From assembly GCF_019052805.1 (NCBI RefSeq), contig NZ_JAHQRJ010000001.1:620001-684000 (forward strand): a stretch of 64,000 nucleotides of DNA, written 5' to 3'. The translations under genes and the position numbers were made by a program. This stretch comes from Noviherbaspirillum sp. L7-7A (GTDB taxonomy: Bacteria; Pseudomonadota; Gammaproteobacteria; Burkholderiales; Burkholderiaceae_D). The notes below the pieces were generated by a model. It saw only the letters and a program-made list of their open reading frames with translations. It was not told the origin of the DNA and did no database searches. This document shows, piece after piece, positions 9,787 to 16,203 of this stretch (positions are counted from its first letter, which is position 1; each line of letters begins with the position of its first letter).

Positions 9787-9807
9787 GTGCGAATTTTTAT
9801 TCTGCAC
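9787..9807. promoter_or_regulatory. Candidate operator 1 (imperfect palindrome, hadh side)
   Basis: A 21-base imperfect dyad starting GTGC and ending ATTCTGCAC, 59 bases upstream of the 3-hydroxyacyl-CoA dehydrogenase start. It shares GTGC at one end and ATTCTG at the same spacing with the site at 9966-9986. The match suggests a common regulator, most simply the IclR protein encoded at 11634. This is inference from two sites only. Confidence 0.45.
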
Positions 9808-9965
9808 GGTGGAATGCTGTTTGGGCATGCGGAACTCTATGTGAGTGCCATAAAGATGTCAAGAATTGCGCGCAGCCGTACTAACTGATTGTTCAGAGGC
9901 AATGCCGGTGGCGGTGCGAGGTCTACCACTTCAACATCGAATCACACTAAAATGCTGGTTTTGCA

Positions 9966-9986
9966 GTGCAGAATTCAATTCTGAAT
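9966..9986. promoter_or_regulatory. Candidate operator 2 (palindrome, ligase side)
   Basis: The core CAGAATTCAATTCTG is a perfect 7-bp inverted repeat around a central C (9969-9983) and is preceded by GTG. It lies 78 bases upstream of the acyl-CoA ligase start and mirrors the site at 9787-9807. The rest of the 335-base divergent region 9729-10063 holds no further feature that I can support. Confidence 0.5.
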
Positions 9987-10063
9987 GAAATTGATTTTTG
10001 GGTTCCATTATGACAGTATCGCCTGAAACAGAATGCATGCAAAACAGCATGCGAGGAGACAAT

Positions 10064-11596
10064 ATGCTGAACCAAGCGGCCGAGCCGGCTTTGCCGCGCC
10101 GCATCCACGAGGCATTTCTGCCGTGGGTGGCAAGCCATCCCGACAACATTGCCCTGACGGACGAGCACCTGACCCTGCGTTACCGTGAAATGCCGGAAGC
10201 AGTGGGCGCGGTGGCGGCGCAACTGGCGGCAGCCGGCGTGCGTTCTGGCGACAGGGTGCTGCTGGTTGCCGAGAATTCGGTAGCGCTGGCAGTGTGCATC
10301 CTGGCTGTAAGCCGGCTCGATGCCTGGTCCGCGACGGTGAATGCGCGCCTGTCGGACCGTGAGATCGATAACTTCATCACCCATTCCGGGGCGCGCCGCA
10401 CGCTGTACTTCGGCACCGGTTCGGCTGCAGCGCAGGCACACGGCCAGGCCCGCGGGGCGGAATTGCAGCAGTGGCCCGTGATCGGGCAAATCGCAATGGG
10501 ACCGTTGAACATCCGCACCGAGCCCGAGCCAGTGTTCGATGCCGCCGGGCGCCAGCCTGCCGTGCTGGTCTACACCTCGGGCACGACCGGTGCGCCCAAG
10601 GCCGTCATGCTGAGTCATGCCAATCTCCTTTTCATCGGCAACAACAATCGCCGCATGCGCGGCCTGGCGCCGGGCGACACGGTCTACGGCGTGCTGCCGC
10701 TGTCCCATGTGTACGGGCTGTCAGCCTTGCTGGTGGCGTCAATGATAAGCGGCGCTACGCTGATGCTGGTGCCGCGCTTCTCCGAGGCGGCGCTGGCGCA
10801 TGCGCTTGCGATGCGTGGCGTGACCGTGATGCATGGCGCGCCGGCGATGTATGCCAAGCTGCTGGCCTGGAGCGAAAGCAGCGGCAATGCGCTGCCGGCG
10901 CCGCATCTGCGGGTTGCCCAGTCCGGCGGCGCGCCGCTGACGCCGGCCCTGAAGTCGGCATTCGAAAAGGCCTTCCATCTGCCCCTGCAAAACGGATACG
11001 GCATGACCGAGGCCTCTCCCTCGATCTGCCAGACCAGGCTTGATGCGCCGCGCACCGACTGCTCGGTTGGCCAGGCGATTCCTGGCGTGGAAGTGCGGCT
11101 GTATGGCGCCGAGCCTGATCCGCAGGGCGTGGGCGAGATCCAGGTGCGCGGCCCGAATGTGATGCTGGGCTATTACCAGGCGCCGGAACTGACCGCCGAA
11201 ACCATCACCCGCGATGGCTGGCTGCGCACCGGCGACCTCGGGCGCATCGATGCCGACGGCGCCTTCCATGTTGTCGGACGCAGCAAGGAACTGATCATAC
11301 GCTCCGGCTTCAATGTCTACCCGATCGAAGTCGAGCAGGTGCTCAATGCGCATCCCGACGTGGTGCAGTCGGCGGTGGTCGGGCGTGCCGTCGAAGGCAA
11401 TGAGGAAGTGATGGCCTTCGTCGAGATTGCGAAGGATGCGCAGGTCGGCGAGGAAGCGCTGCGTGCCTATGCCAGGGAACGGCTGTCGCCGTACAAGGTG
11501 CCAAGCCGGATCGTCATCATGGAACACCTGCCGGCGGCGGCGACGGGCAAGATCCTCAAGAAGGAATTGCAGCGCATGGCCTCCACGGGCTACTGA
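10064..11596 (+). CDS. Acyl-CoA ligase (AMP-forming, class I adenylate-forming family)
   Basis: The start ATG 10064 has GAGGAG 5-6 bases upstream; earlier in-frame ATGs lack one. The 510-aa product carries the ATP-binding P-loop YTSGTTGAPKAVMLS (about residue 175), the NGYGMTEASP motif, the hinge region GWLRTGDLGRID, and the catalytic Lys motif PAAATGKILKKEL near the end. It activates a carboxylic acid to its CoA thioester with ATP. Its position opposite hadh-gcdH-acdLS and just before an iclR-type gene suggests it feeds that pathway with a fatty or dicarboxylic acid. Exact substrate unknown. Confidence 0.9.
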   Translation: MLNQAAEPALPRRIHEAFLPWVASHPDNIALTDEHLTLRYREMPEAVGAVAAQLAAAGVRSGDRVLLVAENSVALAVCILAVSRLDAWSATVNARLSDREIDNFITHSGARRTLYFGTGSAAAQAHGQARGAELQQWPVIGQIAMGPLNIRTEPEPVFDAAGRQPAVLVYTSGTTGAPKAVMLSHANLLFIGNNNRRMRGLAPGDTVYGVLPLSHVYGLSALLVASMISGATLMLVPRFSEAALAHALAMRGVTVMHGAPAMYAKLLAWSESSGNALPAPHLRVAQSGGAPLTPALKSAFEKAFHLPLQNGYGMTEASPSICQTRLDAPRTDCSVGQAIPGVEVRLYGAEPDPQGVGEIQVRGPNVMLGYYQAPELTAETITRDGWLRTGDLGRIDADGAFHVVGRSKELIIRSGFNVYPIEVEQVLNAHPDVVQSAVVGRAVEGNEEVMAFVEIAKDAQVGEEALRAYARERLSPYKVPSRIVIMEHLPAAATGKILKKELQRMASTGY

Positions 11597-11633
11597 CAAC
11601 GGCACTGACATCGATAACCAGGGGAGCAAGACC

Positions 11634-12458
11634 ATGACGCAACAATTAATGACGTCGCCCGATGCCGCCTTGAGCCGGCCCAACATCAAGGAAGACCGGC
11701 ATTTCGTCACCGCGCTGGCGCGGGGACTGGAACTGCTGGCCTGCTTCCGCTCGGGAGACAAGCTCCTGGGCAACCAGGAACTGGCCGAACGCAGCAAGCT
11801 GCCCAAGTCCACTGTCTCCCGCCTGACCTACACCCTGACCAAGCTGGGATACCTGCAATACGACGAACAGGCCGGCAAGTACCGGCTGGGCACCGCGACC
11901 CTGGCATTGGGCAGCGCAATGCTGTCCCGGCTGGACATACGCCAGATGGCGCGGCCCCTGATGCAGGAACTGGCGGACTTTTCCCACACGATGGTGTCGC
12001 TGGGCATGCGTGACCGCCTCAGCATGATCTACGTTGAAAACTGCCGCAGCCAGGCGGCGCTGACCCTGCGCCTGGATGTGGGCGCGCGCATTCCGGTGGC
12101 CAGCACCGCGATGGGTCGCGCCTATCTGGCCGAAGTCTCCAGCAATGAGCGCAATGACATCCTGGAGCGGGTGCGTGACCTCGACGAGCTGGCCTGGCCG
12201 GCGCTGCGCGACCGGGTGATGCGCGCAGTCGACGAGTATCACACGCTGGGTTGCTGCACCTCTTTCGGCGACTGGCAGCCGGACGTGAACGCCATCGCGG
12301 TGGCCTTCAGGCCAACCGAAAACGCGGCGCCGCTCAGCATCAACTGTGGCGGGCCGGCGTTCAACCTGTCGCGCGAATTCCTGCTTGAAGAAGTAAGGCC
12401 AAGACTGATCGAACTGGTTGCACAACTGCGGCGCCCGTCCGTCGGACACTACGGTTGA
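11634..12458 (+). CDS. IclR-family transcriptional regulator
   Basis: This 274-aa regulator has an N-terminal winged helix (SKLPKSTVSRLTYTLTKLGYL, recognition helix about residues 50-70) and a C-terminal IclR effector domain (about 95-260) with the family Cys in LGCCTSFGDW and PDVNAIAVAF. The ATG at 11634 has GGGGAG 7-8 bases upstream. It follows the ligase by 37 bases and is probably co-transcribed. IclR proteins often control neighbouring catabolic genes; the palindromes at 9787 and 9966 are candidate targets. Its last 98 bases overlap tail-to-tail with the opposite-strand receiver gene. Confidence 0.92.
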   Translation: MTQQLMTSPDAALSRPNIKEDRHFVTALARGLELLACFRSGDKLLGNQELAERSKLPKSTVSRLTYTLTKLGYLQYDEQAGKYRLGTATLALGSAMLSRLDIRQMARPLMQELADFSHTMVSLGMRDRLSMIYVENCRSQAALTLRLDVGARIPVASTAMGRAYLAEVSSNERNDILERVRDLDELAWPALRDRVMRAVDEYHTLGCCTSFGDWQPDVNAIAVAFRPTENAAPLSINCGGPAFNLSREFLLEEVRPRLIELVAQLRRPSVGHYG

Positions 12459-12921
12459 GACGGACCGGATCCGCTGCGGCGGCGGCAGCCGTGGACGCAA
12501 TGTGTTCAGATGCTGGTTCCGGCCGCTGCGCCGGATGGATTGCAGCAACCGCTTCACGCATGTCGGCCAGGCGCAGCGGCTTGACCAGATAAGCGCGCGC
12601 ACCGGCCTGCATGGCAGCCAGCGCATGGCGTGGATCGTCATGCGCGGAAAGCACGATGCAGGGAGGCGGCGCCGGACAAGCCCGTAGCGCTGCCAGCAGG
12701 GTCAGGCCGTCCATGCCGGGAAGGGCCAGGTCGCACATGACCAGATCGACGCTGCAATGCGCCAGCAGCGCCAGCGCTTCTTCCGCTGTGCCGGCGCAAT
12801 GCACGGCAAAGCCCAACTTTTGCAGAACAGCCGTTGCCAGCATCCGTTCCACGGAACTGTCATCGATCACCAGTGCACGGCGGGAAACCGCAATTTGAAC
12901 GCGTGCCGATGAAGTTTGCAT
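12361..12921 (-). CDS. Stand-alone response regulator receiver protein
   Basis: The start is ATG 12921, with GGGAGG 6 bases upstream (an open earlier ATG at 12981 lacks one). The 186-aa product has one receiver domain: acidic pair D20-D21, phospho-acceptor D64 (VMCDLALPGMDG) and K114 (YLVKPL). After residue about 130 it is an Ala/Arg-rich tail with no output domain; this tail is encoded antisense to the end of iclR and may be poorly constrained. It follows a REC-HPt gene by 31 bases on the same strand, so the two probably form a phosphorelay pair. Confidence 0.85.
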   Translation of the reverse strand: MQTSSARVQIAVSRRALVIDDSSVERMLATAVLQKLGFAVHCAGTAEEALALLAHCSVDLVMCDLALPGMDGLTLLAALRACPAPPPCIVLSAHDDPRHALAAMQAGARAYLVKPLRLADMREAVAAIHPAQRPEPASEHIASTAAAAAADPVRLNRSVRRTGAAVVQPVRSVLALLLQAGIRATG

Positions 12922-12952
12922 GGATGGCCTCCCAGATGACGGAACGGGCGTA

Positions 12953-13783
12953 TTAGTATCGCGTCGGTGATGAATGCTCATTGGCCTGGCTCAACTGCTG
13001 ACAACGCAAGACATGATCGAGCTGTAAATTAAAACTGCAATAAGCCTTGCCGATGTCAGCCAGCAGGCGGGTCAGGCCGGCGCGCTGCCCCGCCTGGCAC
13101 TTCAGTTCCAGTACCCGGCACAAGCCAGCCATGCGCCATCCGGCGATCGAGGCGCAACTGCCGGCAAGCGCATGTGCGACCCTGCGAAGTTGCAGCATGT
13201 CGCTTCCCGCAGCCGCTTGCCGCAGTGCCAGAAGGCGTGCTTCCGTATCGTTCGGGAATGTCAGCACGACATCGTCGAAGCCGGCGCCAAACAAGCTGGC
13301 CAGGGAAAGCAGTTCGGCCCTGGTCAGCGCGTCGCGCCGGCTGGCCTCTTCCAGCGTGTGCGCTGGCAGCCAGAGCAGAAGGAGGTTACGCAGCTGCACT
13401 GGTTGAAGAGGCTTGACGCATACATCATCCATGCCCGCGCGCAGGCAGGCATTGCGCTGTTCATCCGACGATGCGGTGGTGCAGGCGATTAACGGTACCG
13501 TGCCATGCCGCTGTACGGCACGGATGCGCGTGGCCGCTTCAAACCCGTTGACGCCCGCCATCTGGCTGTCCATCAGGATCAGGTCATAGGGACGTTTCCG
13601 GTGCCGCTCCAGGGCTTCGCTGCCGGTCGTCGCCATCTCGGAAGGAAAGCCCAGGCTGTGCAGCATGCGCTGGGCCACGATGCAGTTGACCGGGCTGTCA
13701 TCCGCGACAAGAATGCGGCGCGCCATTGCGCCGGGAATACGGCGAACGGCATCCATGGCTGAAGACAGTCCGTCAGATGACAT
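12953..13783 (-). CDS. Receiver-HPt hybrid protein
   Basis: Residues 22-130 of this 276-aa protein form a receiver (VADDS pocket, D72 in LILMDSQMAGVNG, K124 in CVKPL). Residues about 150-250 form an HPt-like helical bundle with the probable phospho-His H204 in RRVAHALAGSCASIAG. The gene order REC-HPt then REC, with no histidine kinase in the window, points to a partner kinase encoded elsewhere. The start is uncertain: no strong ribosome binding site precedes ATG 13783, and Met20 is an alternative. Biological input unknown. Confidence 0.85.
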   Translation of the reverse strand: MSSDGLSSAMDAVRRIPGAMARRILVADDSPVNCIVAQRMLHSLGFPSEMATTGSEALERHRKRPYDLILMDSQMAGVNGFEAATRIRAVQRHGTVPLIACTTASSDEQRNACLRAGMDDVCVKPLQPVQLRNLLLLWLPAHTLEEASRRDALTRAELLSLASLFGAGFDDVVLTFPNDTEARLLALRQAAAGSDMLQLRRVAHALAGSCASIAGWRMAGLCRVLELKCQAGQRAGLTRLLADIGKAYCSFNLQLDHVLRCQQLSQANEHSSPTRY

Positions 13784-13831
13784 GTGGCTTTCGGTTTGAT
13801 CTGGAGGCCGTGCAACGCATCATGGCCACGA

Positions 13832-13881
13832 ACAGCCGGCACGGGTGGGGTCGGATGTTAGACCCCACCCGTGCCGGCTGT
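13832..13881. repeat. Long perfect inverted repeat (21-bp arms, 8-base loop)
   Basis: Arms 13832-13852 and 13861-13881 are perfect complements with the loop GGATGTTA. The stem core reads GGCACGGGTGGGGTC. It lies between the FNR-type gene and the REC-HPt gene, 28 bases past the former's stop. A-residues follow it on the plus strand and no T-run follows it on the minus strand, so it is not a canonical rho-independent terminator for either direction. Confidence 0.85.
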
Positions 13882-13908
13882 CAAAAAAGGCAGCGCAGGC
13901 AGCGCAGG

Positions 13909-14796
13909 TCAGGCGCTCATCAATTGATCCCAGGTCGCAGGCTCGGGACTCGTTGGTTCTTCCGTCACGGGCGCCGTCCGGTTCTTGCGGCCGGCAGCCT
14001 GGCGGTTGCGGGTGGTCGATGGCGGCAGGCGGCGCAGGGTGCGCAGCGAATCGGCATCGCAAATGCCGATCGAGCGCTGGTCGACGGTGATCAGCCCGAT
14101 CTCGTTGAATGCAGACAGCGTGCGGCTCACTGTTTCCAGGGTCAGGCCAAGGTAGCTGCCAATCTCGTGACGGGTCATGCGCAGGTTGAACAGCTTGCTG
14201 GAATACCCCATGTCGGCAAAACGCTCCGACAGCGAAACCAGGAAACGCGCCACCCTGGCTTCGGCACTGAGCGCACCCAGCATGCTAACCATGGCCTGCT
14301 CGCGCACGAGCTCGCGGCTCATCACGCTGTACATCGCATGCTCGAGTTCGATGTGCGTGCGGCCAAGAGCGGTAAATTTCTTGAATGGGAGCAATACCAG
14401 GTCGCAATTCGACAGCGCCACCGCCTCCGATGCATAACGCCGGGTATGAATGCCATCCACGCCGAACAAGTCGCCTTTCATCGGGAAGCTCAAGACCTGC
14501 TCGTTGCCGTATTCGTCGATCAGGACGGTTTTCAGGAAACCTGAATGGACAATGTAGAGCGTATCGAATGGCTGCCCTATGGTGTGGATGCGTTGCCCGG
14601 TCTTGAACTGCACATGCTGGAACAGCAAGTCATCATCGTTCATCGTGGATGTCGCTGGAATCCGCAGCAGCGCGCACAACTCTTTCAGATTGGACCAGAG
14701 CTTGCCTTGACGCTGCCAGCCGGCTTCCATCGGCGGCAGGCGCATCGACATCGCAGCGGCGTCGGAACGGTTTTCTTGAACTTGCGTGGCACCCAT
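13909..14796 (-). CDS. Crp/FNR-family transcriptional regulator, paralogue 1
   Basis: The start ATG 14796 has GGGAG 7 bases upstream. The 295-aa product has a cyclic-nucleotide-binding-like beta barrel (about residues 55-170), a long dimer helix and a C-terminal helix-turn-helix (MTRHEIGSYLGLTLETVSRTLSAF) with the E-SR recognition pattern of FNR. Of the four FNR cluster cysteines only two counterparts are visible: C41 (position of E. coli C29) and C131 (position of C122); the N-terminal Cys pair is absent. It is clearly paralogous to the gene at 26061. The tail after residue 265 is Arg/Thr/Pro-rich. It probably controls respiratory or microaerobic genes, but its ligand is unknown. Confidence 0.9.
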   Translation of the reverse strand: MGATQVQENRSDAAAMSMRLPPMEAGWQRQGKLWSNLKELCALLRIPATSTMNDDDLLFQHVQFKTGQRIHTIGQPFDTLYIVHSGFLKTVLIDEYGNEQVLSFPMKGDLFGVDGIHTRRYASEAVALSNCDLVLLPFKKFTALGRTHIELEHAMYSVMSRELVREQAMVSMLGALSAEARVARFLVSLSERFADMGYSSKLFNLRMTRHEIGSYLGLTLETVSRTLSAFNEIGLITVDQRSIGICDADSLRTLRRLPPSTTRNRQAAGRKNRTAPVTEEPTSPEPATWDQLMSA

Positions 14797-15174
14797 AGCG
14801 ATCTCCCAAATCATTGCATAGATACAGCATCGGGCCGGAAAGGGGACGAAAGCCAGTTCCCGGCAGTGGTCTTGCATGGCATCAATGTCTTGCGTGCCTT
14901 GCCTGCCAGATCGGTGACGCACGGTTTTTGCGTCTTAAGGCGTGGCAGCCAGGTTTGTTACTACTTGAAGCAAGGCGCGTGAAACACGTGGGCAAGTATC
15001 CCAATACTGGCGGTTACTGACTATCGGGATGCGCTGAATGGGAGTGTAGGGATTTTCCTACGGCTGTCCTACATGTCCGCTGACAGACAAATGGAGCGGT
15101 TAACGGCCAGATTGACTGCCCAAAATCGGACGAAACCTGCTGGCACAGGTTTCGGGGCGTTCATTAATCGGCAA
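14797..15174. other. Intergenic region upstream of FNR-type gene
   Basis: These 378 bases separate the NarL-type gene (stop at 15175) from the FNR-type gene (start 14796), both on the minus strand. They must hold the latter's promoter. Apart from the hairpin at 15131-15154 I see no conserved site or credible small gene. Confidence 0.5.
15131..15154 (-). terminator. Possible terminator after the NarL-type regulator
   Basis: A perfect 9-bp stem (CGAAACCTG / CAGGTTTCG, 6-base loop) lies 20 bases past the stop. On the minus strand a short TTTT follows only after five other bases, so termination strength is doubtful. Confidence 0.45.
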
Positions 15175-15819
15175 TTAAAGCCGCATTGGCATCAGCAGGC
15201 GGTGTGCTACCGCGTATTGCACCAGTTCAGCCAGGGAAGGCATGCCCATCTTGTGCAGGATTCGCGTCTTGTGAGTACTCACGGTCTTGACGCTCAGATG
15301 CAGGAGCTCCGCGATCTCGGTAATCGATTTGCCTATGACAAGCAAGCTGAATACCTCGAATTCCCGGTCGGAAAGATATTTGTGCGGTAGCTCTTCCACT
15401 GATGGCATGGCTTCCATGGCCAGTTGCTCGGCAACCTCGATGCTGATGTAAGGCCTGCCCGATGCCACCCGGCGTATGGCGCTGACAAGCTGGGTGCCTG
15501 CGCTCTCCTTGGTGAGATAGCCACGGGCGCCAGCCCGAATGGCGCGCACCGCATACTGCTCTTCCTCATGCATTGTCAGGATGAGTATATTGAGCTTGGG
15601 CACCTCGTCCTTGATCTGACGGATCAGTTCGACCCCGCTGCGTCCGGGCATCGACAGGTCCAGCATCAGCAGATCGAATCCGCCCTTGCGCACCTGCGCC
15701 AGAACTTCAAAACCATCAACTGCTTCTCCTACCACTTCGATGTCATCTGCGCCATCCAGAATGCGTTTGAGCCCTTCACGCATGATGGTGTGATCATCAG
15801 CAATTACGATGCGAATCAT
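15175..15819 (-). CDS. NarL/FixJ-family response regulator
   Basis: The 214-aa product begins MIRIVIADDH, with a receiver domain (D8-D9 pocket, phospho-acceptor D54 in LLMLDLSMPG, K near 104 in GYLTKES) and a C-terminal LuxR-type helix-turn-helix (LSDREFEVFSLLVIGKSITE then VKTVSTHKTRILHKMG). ATG 15819 has GAAGG about 10 bases upstream. No cognate kinase gene is adjacent. It resembles the UvrY/GacA/FixJ style of regulators; the target genes cannot be inferred. Confidence 0.93.
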   Translation of the reverse strand: MIRIVIADDHTIMREGLKRILDGADDIEVVGEAVDGFEVLAQVRKGGFDLLMLDLSMPGRSGVELIRQIKDEVPKLNILILTMHEEEQYAVRAIRAGARGYLTKESAGTQLVSAIRRVASGRPYISIEVAEQLAMEAMPSVEELPHKYLSDREFEVFSLLVIGKSITEIAELLHLSVKTVSTHKTRILHKMGMPSLAELVQYAVAHRLLMPMRL

Positions 15820-16203
15820 GGTTGGCTTGCCTTCGGCAAATTTCTTGTTGGAAATCGTGAGCACGCCTGTGATGTTGCCAGACATGCATGTCCAGTGCTT
15901 GCGAAAGTATAGATAGGTTGTGCTGGAACGCCTAGTCCGCGTTGTTCTTTTGATGCTTCAACCGTTTCACTGGAAATGGTGAAATTTTCATACAACCACG
16001 TCTCTTCGCTGACTTCTGGTAATCGGTGACCCGGACATCTGTAAATAACAAAAAAGCAACAATGAATAAATATTGTCCGAATAATGATCCTGCGCATAGA
16101 GCCTGCCCGGCCTCGGTGCGACTATATCTTCAGTTTCTTGCAAGGAAACTGAGTTTTGGTAATCGATTGGGGGTCACTGAACACACATCGGTGGGTAACA
16201 GGG
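15820..16203. other. Divergent promoter region between NarL-type regulator and GGDEF/EAL gene
   Basis: These 384 comparatively AT-rich bases (especially 16030-16160) must carry promoters in both directions. A short dyad (GTTTCAC...GTGAAAT) lies near 15963-15983. No gene or RNA feature is recognised. Confidence 0.5.

Noticed and set aside
13832-13881. The long inverted repeat as a rho-independent terminator
   Set aside because: No T-run follows the stem in either orientation; kept only as a repeat.
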